Positions 9,747-19,100 of a stretch of DNA of 20,000 nt are shown piece after piece; position 1 is the first letter of the stretch; each line of letters starts with the position of its first letter. Source of the DNA: Stramonita haemastoma. Lineage: Eukaryota; Mollusca; Gastropoda; Neogastropoda; Muricidae. A model generated the notes under the pieces. The model worked only from the letters and a program-made list of their open reading frames with translations, ran no database searches and was not told where the DNA came from. The stretch covers positions 27,890,097 through 27,910,096 of the forward strand of contig CM060335.1 in assembly GCA_030674155.1 (NCBI GenBank), given 5' to 3'. The translations under genes and the position numbers were made by a program.

Positions 9747-9832
9747 ATCATCATCATCAGCAGCAGCATCAGCATCAGCATCACTGCTACTACCACTACT
9801 ACTACTACCACCACCACCACCACCACCACCAA
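9747..9832. repeat. Mixed triplet array (ATC, CAG, ACT, CAC)
   Basis: ATC, then CAG/CAT, then ACT and finally CAC triplets in succession. It resembles the ACT/CTG mixture at 729-1874 but is much shorter. G/A-rich sequence from about 9900 to 9990 follows, with no gene. Confidence 0.85.
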
Positions 9833-10009
9833 GTTCAGTTTAGACCGTGGCTGTCCTCAACAGCTGTTGCTGCTGCCGCTGTGCTTTACTGCTCATGAAA
9901 TAGGGTGAGGAGGAAGGAAGGGGAAGAGAGGTGGAGGGGAGCAGGAATGGCGGGGAGGGGGGGAGGAGAGAGAGACCTTCCAAGCAAGCTGGATGAGGGT
10001 AAACGAGGG

Positions 10010-10058
10010 TGTGTGTGTGTATGTGTGTATGTGTGCGTGCAAGCGTGCATGCATGTGT

Positions 10059-10125
<67 letters not shown>

Positions 10126-10142
10126 GTGTGTGTGTGTGTGTG
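10010..10142. repeat. (TG)n microsatellite
   Basis: TG dinucleotides with GCATGC-like interruptions up to about 10060, then a nearly perfect run with one slip (GTTG) near 10125. The Val/Cys frame across it is a shadow. Confidence 0.95.
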
Positions 10143-10282
10143 AAGGAAGTAGAAGTGGTGTAGAAGTGGAGAGAGTAAGGCTGGTGGTGGTAGGAGCTTT
10201 CTGTTTGGGGGTTGGGTAGGAGGGTTTTGAGTTACAGTAGATAGCGTTGATAATTTCGGTGGACTCCTCTTGTTTCTTTGCT

Positions 10283-10372
10283 GAGCTAGTCGCGTCAGCT
10301 GGTAGAAAATTGGACTTGCACTTCTAGAGTTGCCCGTTTGAATCTCGGTCTTTTTTTTTTTTTTTTTTTTTT
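10283..10372 (+). other. tRNA-like Pol III unit with T22 terminator
   Basis: An A-box-like TCGCGTCAGCTGG (about 10290-10302) and a B-box-like GTTTGAATCTC (10336-10346) start 46 bases apart, close to the spacing in real tRNA genes. A 22-base T run (10351-10372) follows four bases after the B box and would terminate Pol III. A CTTGCAC loop would put TGC at the anticodon. The two presumed acceptor strands do not pair (GAGCTAG against the T run), so I read it as a tRNA pseudogene or SINE head. No SINE body follows; a TC array begins at about 10395. Confidence 0.5.
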
Positions 10373-10394
10373 AACCATTTCCCTCCTAACTAGG

Positions 10395-10485
<91 letters not shown>

Positions 10486-10488
10486 TTT

Positions 10489-10569
<81 letters not shown>
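10395..10569. repeat. (TC)n microsatellite, about 175 bp
   Basis: Two long perfect TC blocks separated by one imperfection (TATTTTCTCTT, near 10483-10493). A homopurine-homopyrimidine mirror repeat of this length could form triplex DNA under supercoiling. Confidence 0.97.
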
Positions 10570-10570
<1 letters not shown>

Positions 10571-10720
10571 CAGCAATGCTCACCACCAGACCTTACCCAG
10601 CTCCAGCTCTCAAGACAAGAGCACCTTATCGCGAGTACAACACAGTGTACACCATAGAAACTCTGGTGTGATAAGTCATGCTCCTCCAAAATATGTGTAT
10701 AGGCATGTGAGTTAGTGCAT

Positions 10721-10723
<3 letters not shown>

Positions 10724-10803
<80 letters not shown>
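10724..10803. repeat. (TG)40 microsatellite
   Basis: A practically perfect TG run with no interruptions. Flanking sequence to 10990 shows no feature. Confidence 0.97.
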
Positions 10804-10804
<1 letters not shown>

Positions 10805-10990
10805 ATAGATATGCATATGTGTAATGTGTACAAGTATATATAAGTGTGTGTGTAATGAGACAAGATTATGAAGACTGACACTTGTGCTCTGCAACCCATG
10901 GCCTTGAACTATCAACTCGCCACAGACTGAAACTTATATATACCAGCTAGTTTGTTTTTTAGCTCAAGGTTCGTCCACCCAACCAGTGCT

Positions 10991-11504
10991 CCTATTGTGC
11001 AGCAAACTGTGACTGATCATTTCCAGATCAGATTTCTATACCAAAAAGACTGTGACTGAATTCTGGATCTTGCTGATTGTGCAACAACATTTTGTTTCTC
11101 AGAAACTGTGCTGATTGTGCATCACCATATCATCATATGCTTTTTATTACCTCACTGTTGTGTTGTGACAAGACAGTGACTGAATCTTCTGGATTGCTGA
11201 TTGTGCATCAACATATTACTTCTCAGAAACAGTGCTGATTGTGCATCATGATATGCTTATTATTTTCACTTTGCTGTGTTGTTATCATCTATAGATGTTG
11301 AATGGCATAGTATTGTGCAACAAACTGTGACTGGTCCTTCCCAGACCAGACTTCTATTTTGACAAGACTGTGACTGAATCCTCTGGATTGTGCATCAACA
11401 TTTTGTTTCTCAGGAACTGTGCTGATTGTGCATAAGGATATATTCTATTATTTTCCCTCCTGTTGTATTGTCATTGCTTATAAACGTTGATTGGCATAGT
11501 ATTG
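10991..11504. repeat. Three tandem ~190-bp monomers upstream of the LINE
   Basis: Copy 1 (about 10991-11164), copy 2 (about 11165-11309) and copy 3 (about 11310-11504) share TATTGTGCAACAAACTGTGA, GACTGTGACTGAAT, GCTGATTGTGCATCA, TTTCTCAGAAACTGTG and, for the complete units, TTGAATGGCATAGTATTG. The junction between copies 1 and 2 lacks roughly 110 bp present in copy 3. Several LINE groups carry tandem monomers in their 5' untranslated region, and these lie on the plus strand about 400 bp upstream of the ORF2 start. That they form the element's promoter is inference. Confidence 0.7.
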
Positions 11505-11710
11505 CCTTGATTGTCCAGAGTTATTTGTTTTGTTCTGCCTTATCTTATTTTATGTTTTCTTTTATTGTTTTTCATTTTGTTTTTTCAAAACCTGTCCCTT
11601 TTCTATAATTATTTGAACCACACCACCTGAACACCAGGTTGCTGTTTTTGTTTTAGGTCTACTTGACTCTTTTTCTGAAGTAGGCCTACACTTAATTTGA
11701 TCGAGTTTTT

Positions 11711-11805
11711 ATACAACTGTGTGTTATATGTAGAGTGATTTTGATTTTGATCTTGATTATACCATTGTGTCATATGTAGAGTGATTTTGATTTTGATTTT
11801 AATCC
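11711..11805. repeat. 48-bp tandem duplication with GATTTT runs
   Basis: Two copies (11711-11758 and 11759-11805) share ATATGTAGAGTGATTTTGAT and neighbouring bases. Both contain GATTTT hexamer runs. The stretch 11505-11710 is T-rich and unassigned; no ORF1 of a LINE can be recognised there. Confidence 0.7.
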
Positions 11806-11914
11806 TTAATTCATTCCATCCCCAATCAAGTGCTAACATTCCTCCCATATTAATAATCTCTCTTCACCAATCTTTGCACTCATTAATAACTGCTTACCAA
11901 ACTACCTGTAATAG

Positions 11915-13002
11915 ATGCATCCAAGACACAATACCTGGCCCTACAAGAATGGCTTACGAATTTGCCACCTAAACATAAACCATGCAATTAACAACATGAA
12001 GATATATCAACACTCATCACAAATCAAGGCAAACCATTCCACATACTAGGGCTTTCTGAGTCAAGACTCACCGAACATATAACCGATGCTGACATACACA
12101 TTCCAGGTTATAAAATCCTGCGGAAAGATCCACAAAAGCCAAAAGAAACAGGTATCTTAATCTATATTAGTGATTCTGTAACGTTCAAACGTCTGCCCGT
12201 TCTAGAACGTCATGAAATAGAATCTATCTGGATCGAAGTTTCCATGAAAGGTACACGGCCTGTTATGATGGGGTTCTGTTACAGGAATCCAAGTGAAAGA
12301 ACAAATTGGATAGACAAATTTGACTCCATGATAAACGAAGTTCTACTTGAATCTCGGGAAATAATCTTACTGGGCGATTTCAATATAGACCTAACAAAAG
12401 TACATAATCAATGGACCCAAGTTATGAATTCACTCAATCTTCACCAATTAGTTAAATCTCCCACAAGAGTCACATCAAATTCAAACACGTTAATTGACCA
12501 CATCTATGTATCAAACCCAGAAAACATCATAGAAACTTGTGTCCCTGTCTATAACTGCAGCGATCACTACCCAGTCTGCACCACATGGTCAAAAAAAGGA
12601 ACAAAAATTCCCAAACCTGGCCATAAAACTATAACCTATCGTTCCTTTGCAAAGTTTAATGAACAGCTTTTTCTCATAGACTTATGCAACTCCACACTCT
12701 CAGAAACCTTCAATATTACAGATCCAGACTTAGCCATTGAGTTCTGGATAAAAACGTTCACTGAAATCTATAACAAACATTCTCCATTTAAAACCATTAG
12801 GATCAAACACAGCCCCAAACCGCCTTGGCTCACAAAGGAACTAGAGGAAGCATGTTATCTTAGAGACCTTCTAAAAGAACACAAATATTATGATGAGTCA
12901 AAAAAATTAAGAAACGCCATAATCTCACAAAAACAGCGTGAAAAAAAGAAATATTTTCAAGACCTACTATCTTCCAAACAAAATTCAAAGACTGTATGGT
13001 GA
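11915..13002 (+). pseudogene. LINE ORF2 5' part: AP endonuclease domain, frameshifted
   Basis: In LINEs this domain nicks the genomic target to prime reverse transcription. The first frame opens at ATG 11915 after two stops and contains LRICHLNINHAINNM, the N-terminal EN motif with its catalytic Asn. Around 11998-12004 the homology moves to another frame, which continues with ILGLSES (catalytic Glu), GILIYISD, then from ATG 12244 MGFCYRNPS, LLGDFNIDL (GDFN), IDHIYVSN and CSDHYP (catalytic His). So the active-site set is present but split by a frameshift. The second frame ends at TGA 13000-13002, seven codons past DLLSSKQN. The 12244 ATG lies inside the domain and is not the native start. Confidence 0.85.
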
Positions 13003-14708
13003 GCAATAAATCAAATAACAATCAATCAACTTCTAAATCAAATGTAATCAAAGACATCTCCGCCGAAAAGCTTAACAACCACTTCATCAATGTTTCTCCC
13101 AACGTAATTAGCAATGATAACTCAGAGTCCAATGATCTTAATGAATTAAAACAATACTGCCAAGAAAAGCATATTCCTTCAAAACTTCACATACCTTTCA
13201 TGTCTGTCTCAGAGGTCTACAACTATCTGACTCACCTCAAACAATCAAGAACGCGTGGTCTTGATGGAATAGACAGCAGTATATTAAAATTATCAGCTCC
13301 AGTTATCACAGACACCCTATCATATATATATAACCTCTGCCTTGATAAGAACTATTTCCCCAACGCCTTCAAATGTTCTAAAGTAATCCCCATCTACAAG
13401 TCTGGCGATACTTCTGATCCTTCAAACTATAGGCCCATCTCCATTATACTGATCCTTTCAAAACCACTGGAAAAACATATGAATAAACACTTAGTCCGTC
13501 ATACAGAAATCAACAACTTACTTCATCCTAATCAGTCTGGATTTAGAATAAAGCACTCGTGTCATACAGCACTAACCAGTCTTGTAGATAATTGGCTATC
13601 AAAAATCAATGACAATAAATTTTGTGGAGTATTATTTGTTGATTTCAAAAAAGCATTTGATACAATTGACCACAAACTTCTCCTTAAAAAGCTAAACCTG
13701 TATAACATTTCTACAAAAACCCTAGGACTACTCGATTCATATCTTACAATTAGACACCAGTGTGTCTCAATAGCTACATCAACATCCAAACTAAAGCCCA
13801 TTCATTATGGAGTACCACAGGGATCCATATTGGGCCCTATTCTCTTTTCATTATACATTAATGACCTTCCTCTACATATCAATTCCAAATGTGAACTATT
13901 TGCAGATGACACAACCATACATACGAGCCATAATGACATTGACTATCTCACAACCTTATTACAAAAAAGCACTGACGACCTTGTCAAATGGACTGAACTG
14001 AACCACATGTCTATCCATCCCCAAACAACAAAATGCATGCTTATCACTACCAGACAAAAGCGACAAAATTTACCACATAAACTATTTCCAATTCACATAA
14101 AAAAGGAAGCAATCGAACAGACCTCTCACCACAAAGTTCTAGGAGTGACAATTGATGAAAATCTCAGCTGGTTCTACCACATATCTCACCTATGCAAATA
14201 CTTGTCCAAAAAAGTCTACCAGTTGATTAAAATTAAACACTTTCTCGATTTCCATTCAAGGAAACTGTTTTTTCAAGCTTATATACAATCCTCAATAGAC
14301 TATGCTGCAACCCTGTGGGACTCTGCTAGTGCAAATATCATGAAACCAGTCTGTATAAAACGTGGTCTCAAACTGGTCCTTCTGAAGAAAACAACCTTGC
14401 TAGAAGGGGATTATACTCAGTTAAATATCCTTCCCCTACACCAAAGACTAAAATATAACAAAGGCATCATGATGTTTAAGATACTGACAGGAAATGTCCC
14501 CACATCCTTAAAAGACAAATTCCCAATGAATCATTCCAGAAATACCGTAAAGCCAAGTGTTCCAATCCCAAGAATAGACTTGTTCAAAACTAGTTTACTA
14601 TACTCAGGCCCGACGCTATGGTACTCCCTCCCTGACTCAATTAAACAGTATCAATCATCAACAACCTTCAAAAATCACCTTCTAATCTACTTGATGAATC
14701 AAAAATAA
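12996..14708 (+). CDS. LINE ORF2 3' part: reverse transcriptase, 570 codons open
   Basis: Copies the element's RNA at the nicked target. The frame is open for 570 codons: NYRPIS at about residues 144-149, LFVDFKKAFD with the first catalytic Asp (D216), YGVPQGSILGP (271-281), LFADDT (301-306) with the catalytic Asp pair, KVLGVTID (380-387) and a C-terminal region with LNILPLHQRLKYNKG typical of Jockey/CR1-type ORF2. FADD replaces the more common YADD, as is usual in this group. The ATG at 12996 overlaps the upstream stop (ATGGTGA). Homology to the linker only resumes after a second frame change near 13005-13025, so this ATG is probably fortuitous. I see no RNase H domain. Downstream lies the 3' untranslated region. 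Confidence 0.9.
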   Translation: MVSNKSNNNQSTSKSNVIKDISAEKLNNHFINVSPNVISNDNSESNDLNELKQYCQEKHIPSKLHIPFMSVSEVYNYLTHLKQSRTRGLDGIDSSILKLSAPVITDTLSYIYNLCLDKNYFPNAFKCSKVIPIYKSGDTSDPSNYRPISIILILSKPLEKHMNKHLVRHTEINNLLHPNQSGFRIKHSCHTALTSLVDNWLSKINDNKFCGVLFVDFKKAFDTIDHKLLLKKLNLYNISTKTLGLLDSYLTIRHQCVSIATSTSKLKPIHYGVPQGSILGPILFSLYINDLPLHINSKCELFADDTTIHTSHNDIDYLTTLLQKSTDDLVKWTELNHMSIHPQTTKCMLITTRQKRQNLPHKLFPIHIKKEAIEQTSHHKVLGVTIDENLSWFYHISHLCKYLSKKVYQLIKIKHFLDFHSRKLFFQAYIQSSIDYAATLWDSASANIMKPVCIKRGLKLVLLKKTTLLEGDYTQLNILPLHQRLKYNKGIMMFKILTGNVPTSLKDKFPMNHSRNTVKPSVPIPRIDLFKTSLLYSGPTLWYSLPDSIKQYQSSTTFKNHLLIYLMNQK

Positions 14709-14807
14709 CAAACCACACTCTCTCCCCTCTCCAACTATCTTCCCTCTGCCTCCTCACTTCTCTCTGATTATGATGATCTTATGACTATAATCATAAGACT
14801 AAGTGAG

Positions 14808-14896
<89 letters not shown>

Positions 14897-15671
14897 TGTG
14901 TGTGTGTGAGTTGGGTGTTTTTTTTGTTTAAAAACTTGTGCTTTATGGGACTTATTTTGATAATAGATGGTGGGATTGATGTTTTCAGTCATTTAACCTC
15001 ATCATATTCTCATGTTTGCTCATTAATTATTGCGCCTTTTGTTTTTTTTTTTGTTTTTTTTGTTGTTGTTGTTGCTTTGATTGGTTTTTTGTTTGGTTTT
15101 TTGTACTCAAATCAAATTCTTCATTGATTCTTACTTCATATTTTCGTTTCTGAATGAGTGCCCTTTTATAACATTACCTTAATATTGTATCTCTGTCTTA
15201 TTTCTTACCTGTTGATGTTGTTCTTTCTCACCCTTTATCAAAATCTTATGTTTTATGGGACATATTTTGATGATAGATGGTGGTGGATTGATGTTTTCAG
15301 TCATCTAACCTCATCATATTCTCATGTTTGATCTATAATCATTGCGCCTTTTTTTTGTTTGTTTGTTTGTTTGTTTTTTTTATTACTTTTTTTATTTTTT
15401 TTTTTTTTTTTTTTTTGGGGGGTTTCTTTGTTTGTTTGTTTGCTTGTTTATTATTCAAATCAAAATCATCACTGATTCTTACTTCTTATTTTCGTTTCTG
15501 AATGAGTGTCTTTTTTAAAAAAAATAACATTACCTTAATATTGTATCTCTGTCTTATTTCTTACCTGTTGTTTGATACTTGGTATGGTTTCCTCTTGGTA
15601 ACTGGATCATCATAATTGTTCTTGTTTTAGTTGAGGCTGTCTTTTTATCTTGATGTTATCCCTGAAAGGGG
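14709..15671 (+). other. LINE 3' region with (TG)n and a ~300-bp tandem duplication
   Basis: After the stop codon a C/T-rich stretch leads to a TG array (about 14809-14909). Two related blocks follow (about 14931-15214 and 15240-15570). Both contain TTTATGGGAC, ATAGATGGTGG, GATGTTTTCAGTCAT, TAACCTCATCATATTCTCAT, TTTCGTTTCTGAATGAGTG and ATTACCTTAATATTGTATCT. They differ mainly in the length of internal T/TTTG runs (about 15041-15100 against 15348-15448). Sequence at 15571-15671 is single-copy within the window. Confidence 0.75.
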
Positions 15672-15728
15672 CGGGGACTTTATGTAAAAAAGCAGACGTG
15701 TGCTTATCTATTATCCTCGAATAAAAGA
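15672..15728 (+). promoter_or_regulatory. LINE 3'-terminal hairpin and tail
   Basis: Begins CGGGGACTTTATGTAAAA, then an imperfect hairpin (AAGCAG, loop ACGT, GTGCTT; 15690-15705; five of six pairs), then ATTATCCTCGAATAAAAGAA. In eel UnaL2 and related LINEs a 3'-terminal stem-loop is recognised by the reverse transcriptase. The same role here is inferred from position and from recurrence at 7713-7763 and 15898-15956. Confidence 0.6.
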
Positions 15729-15807
15729 ATTTTGCCTTGCCTTGCCTTGCCTTGCCTTGTCCTCCTTGCCTTGCCTTGCCTTCTTCTCTCTCTCTCTCTC
15801 TCCTCTC

Positions 15808-15871
<64 letters not shown>
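15729..15871. repeat. (CCTTG)n tail followed by (TC)n
   Basis: Nine or so TTGCC/CCTTG units (about 15731-15781, one imperfect) directly follow the LINE end and look like its terminal tandem tail. A TC array with CCTC interruptions continues from about 15783 to 15871. Confidence 0.9.
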
Positions 15872-15875
<4 letters not shown>

Positions 15876-16002
15876 CATTTACAAAACTGCATACACACGG
15901 GGACTGGATGTAAAAAAGCACAAGAGTGCTTATTCCATTATCCCCGATATAAAAGAATAAATAAAATAAAATAAAATAAAATAAAATAAAATAAAATAAA
16001 AT
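15872..16002 (+). mobile_element. Short retroelement 3' tail with (AAAAT)n, inside a TC array
   Basis: About 85 bp matching the SINE tail at 7687-7763 (TTTACAAAACT, ACACACGGGGACTGGATG) and, from 15898, the LINE 3' end. The hairpin is perfect here: AAGCAC, loop AAGA, GTGCTT (15916-15931). ATTATCCCCGATATAAAAG then leads into an AAAAT pentamer tail (about 15957-16001). TC arrays lie on both sides (15783-15871 and 16003-16094), as expected for insertion into TC repeats. It has no 5' part, so a severely 5'-truncated copy. Confidence 0.7.
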
Positions 16003-16026
16003 CTCTCTCTCTCCTCTCTCTCTCTC

Positions 16027-16094
<68 letters not shown>
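16003..16094. repeat. (TC)n microsatellite
   Basis: TC array with a few CCTC interruptions near its start. It ends in TTGTTTTCCAGG, which resembles a splice acceptor after a pyrimidine tract, but no exon is supported downstream. Confidence 0.95.
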
Positions 16095-16098
<4 letters not shown>

Positions 16099-16186
16099 TT
16101 CCAGGCTTTGTTTCACTTTGGCAATTATTATGGTTTTAGTGCCGGTGTTTGAAGCGTGGGGATGGTGTTGGATATACAACTGTCTT

Positions 16187-19100
16187 CATCTTGCTCTTGT
16201 TGTTGCTGCTGTTGCTGTCAGTGTTGTTGTTGCTGTCGTTGTTCTTGTTGTTGCTGTCAGTGTTATTGTTGTTGTTGTTGTTCTTGTTGTTGCTGTCAGT
16301 GTTGTTGTTGCTGTTGTTGCTGTCAGTGTTGTTGTTGTTGTCAGTGTTATTGTTGCTGTTGTTGTTCTTGTTGTTGCTGTCAGTGTTGTTGTTGCTGTTG
16401 TTGCTGTCAGTGTTATTGTTGCTGTTGTTGGTTCCCGTTGTTGCTGTCAGTGTTATTGGTGCTGTTGTTGCTGTTGTTGCTGTCAGTGTTGTTGCTGTCA
16501 GTGTTGTTGTTGCTGTTGTTGCTGTCAGTGTTGTTGCTGTTGTTGGTTCCTGTTGTTGCTGTCAGTGTTGTTGTTGCTGTTGTTGCTGTCAGTGTTGTTG
16601 TTGCTGTTGTTGCTGTTGTTGCTGTCAGTGTTGTTGTTGCTGTTGTTGCTGTCAGTGTTGTTGCTGTTGTTGGTTCCTGCTGTTGCTGTCAGTGTTGTTG
16701 TTGCTGTCAGTGTTGTTGTTGCTGTCAGTGTTGTTGTTGCTGTTGTTGCTGTCAGTGTTGTTGTTGCTGTCAGTGTTGCTGTTGCTGTCAGTGTTGTTGC
16801 TGTTGTTGTTGCTGTTGTTGCTGTCAGTGTTATTGTTGCTGTCAGTGTTGTTGCTGCTGTCAGTGTTGTTGTTGCTGCTGTCAGTGTTGTTGTTGCTGTC
16901 AGTGTTGTTGTTGTTGCTGTCAGTGTTGTTGTTGCTGTTGTTGCTGTTGTTGTTGTTGCTGTTGTTGTTGTTGCTGTTGTTGCTGTTAGTGTTGTTGTTG
17001 CTGTTGTTGTTGCTGTTGTTGCTGTCAGTGTTGTTGTTGCTGTCGTTGTTCCTGTTGTTGCTGTCAGTGTTCTTGTTGCAGTTGTTGTTGCTGTTGTTGT
17101 TCCTGTTGTTGCTGTCAGTGTTGTTGTTGCTGTCAGTGTTGTTGTTGCTGTTGTTGCTGTCAGTGTTGTTGTTGCTGTTGTTGCTGTCAGTGTTGTTGCT
17201 GTTGTTGCTGTCAGTGTTGTTGTTGCTGTTGTTGTTCCTGTTGTTGCTGTCAGTGTTGTTGTTGATGTTTTGTTCCTGTTGTTGCTGTCAGTGTTGTTGT
17301 TGCTGTTGTTGTTCCTGTTCTTGTTGTTGCTGTCAGTGTTGTTGCTGTCGTTGTTCCTGTTGTTGCTGTCAGTGTTCTTGTTGCAGTTGTTGTTGTTGTT
17401 GTTTCCTGTTGTTGCTGTCAGTGTTGTTGTTGCTGTCAGTGTTGTTGTTGCTGTTAGTGTTGTTGTTGCTGTTGTTGCTGTCAGTGTTGTTGCTGTTGTT
17501 GCTGTCAGTGTTGTTGTTGCTGTTGTTGTTCCTGTTGTTGCTGTCAGTGTTGTTGTTGATGTTTTGTTCCTGTTGTTGCTGTCAGTGTTGTTGTTGCTGT
17601 TGTTGTTCCTGTTCTTGCTGCTGTTGTTGTTGTTGTTGTTGTTGCTGTCAGTGTTGTTGCTGTCGTTGTTCCTGTTGTTGCTGTCAGTGTTCTTGTTGCA
17701 GTTGTTGTTGTTGTTGTTCCTGTTGTTGCTGTCAGTGTTGTTGTTGCTGTCAGTGTTGTTGTTGCTGTTGTTGCTGTTAGTGTTGTTGTTGCTGTTGTTG
17801 CTGTCAGTGTTGTTGTTGCTGTTGTTGCTGTTGTTGCTGTCAGTGTTGTTGCTGTTGTTGTTGCTGTTGTTGCTGTCGGTGTTGTTGCTGTTGTTGTTGC
17901 TGTTGTTGATGTCAGTGTTGTTGTTCCTGTTGTTGTTGCTGTTGTTGCTGTCAGTGTTGTTGTTGCAGTTGTTGTTGCTGTTGTTGTTGCTGTTGTTGTT
18001 GCTGTCAGTGTTGCTGTCAGTGTTGCTGTCAGTGTTGTTGTTGCTGTTGTTGCTGTCAGTGTTGTTGTTGTCGTTGTTGTTGTTGCTGTCAGTGTTGTTG
18101 TTGCTGTTGTTGCTGTCAGTGTTGTTGCTGTCGTTGTTCCTGTTGTTGCTGTCAGTGTTCTTGTTGCAGTTGTTGTTGTTGTTGTTCCTGTTGTTGCTGT
18201 CAGTGTTGTTGTTGCTGTCAGTGTTGTTGTTGCTGTTAGTGTTGTTGTTGCTGTTGTTGCTGTCAGTGTTGTTGCTGTTGTTGCTGTCAGTGTTGTTGTT
18301 GCTGTTGTTGTTCCTGTTGTTGCTGTCAGTGTTGTTGTTGATGTTTTGTTCCTGTTGTTGCTGTCAGTGTTGTTGTTGCTGTTGTTGTTCCTGTTCTTGC
18401 TGCTGTTGTTGTTGTTGTTGTTGTTGCTGTCAGTGTTGTTGCTGTCGTTGTTCCTGTTGTTGCTGTCAGTGTTCTTGTTGCAGTTGTTGTTGTTGTTGTT
18501 CCTGTTGTTGCTGTCAGTGTTGTTGTTGCTGTCAGTGTTGTTGTTGCTGTTGTTGCTGTTAGTGTTGTTGTTGCTGTTGTTGCTGTCAGTGTTGTTGTTG
18601 CTGTTGTTGCTGTTGTTGCTGTCAGTGTTGTTGCTGTTGTTGTTGCTGTTGTTGCTGTCGGTGTTGTTGCTGTTGTTGTTGCTGTTGTTGATGTCAGTGT
18701 TGTTGTTCCTGTTGTTGTTGCTGTTGTTGCTGTCAGTGTTGTTGTTGCAGTTGTTGTTGCTGTTGTTGTTGCTGTTGTTGTTGCTGTCAGTGTTGCTGTC
18801 AGTGTTGCTGTCAGTGTTGTTGTTGCTGTTGTTGCTGTCAGTGTTGTTGTTGTCGTTGTTGTTGTTGCTGTCAGTGTTGTTGTTGCTGTTGTTGCTGTCA
18901 GTGTTGTTGCTGTCGTTTGTTCCTGTTGTTGCTGTCAGTGTTCTTGTTGCAGTTGTTGTTGTTGTTGTTCCTGTTGTTGCTGTCAGTGTTGTTGTTGCTG
19001 TCAGTGTTGTTGTTGCTGTTAGTGTTGTTGTTGCTGTTGTTGCTGTCAGTGTTGTTGCTGTTGTTGCTGTCAGTGTTGTTGTTGCTGTTGTTGTTCCTGT

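Larger units (their letters stand above)
11915..15728 (+). mobile_element. Non-LTR retrotransposon (LINE), Jockey/CR1 group, decayed
   Basis: The gene order is apurinic endonuclease, reverse transcriptase, 3' untranslated region and 3'-terminal hairpin with a short tandem tail, all on the plus strand. That order and the absence of a poly(A) tail fit CR1-like elements. ORF1 is not recognisable upstream, so the copy is 5'-truncated or rearranged, unless the monomers at 10991-11504 belong to it. Breaks in ORF2 near 12000 and 13000 make it non-autonomous. The clade within the Jockey/CR1/L2 group cannot be fixed without a tree. Confidence 0.85.

Noticed and set aside
13562..13801. 79-codon minus-strand frame inside the reverse transcriptase
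   Set aside because: Antisense shadow of the conserved RT coding sequence.
16080..16105. Splice acceptor (TC tract then TTTTCCAGG) leading into an exon
   Set aside because: Any TC array followed by CAG looks like this, and no coding exon is supported downstream.
16094..18562. 822-codon hydrophobic Val/Ala/Ser 'repeat protein' with a signal-peptide-like start
   Set aside because: The start codon is TTG, not ATG, other forward frames are also open over long stretches, and the 782-788-bp higher-order unit is mostly not a multiple of three, so the frame cycles through Val/Ala, Leu/Ser and Cys/Gln readings. It is a satellite, not a gene.
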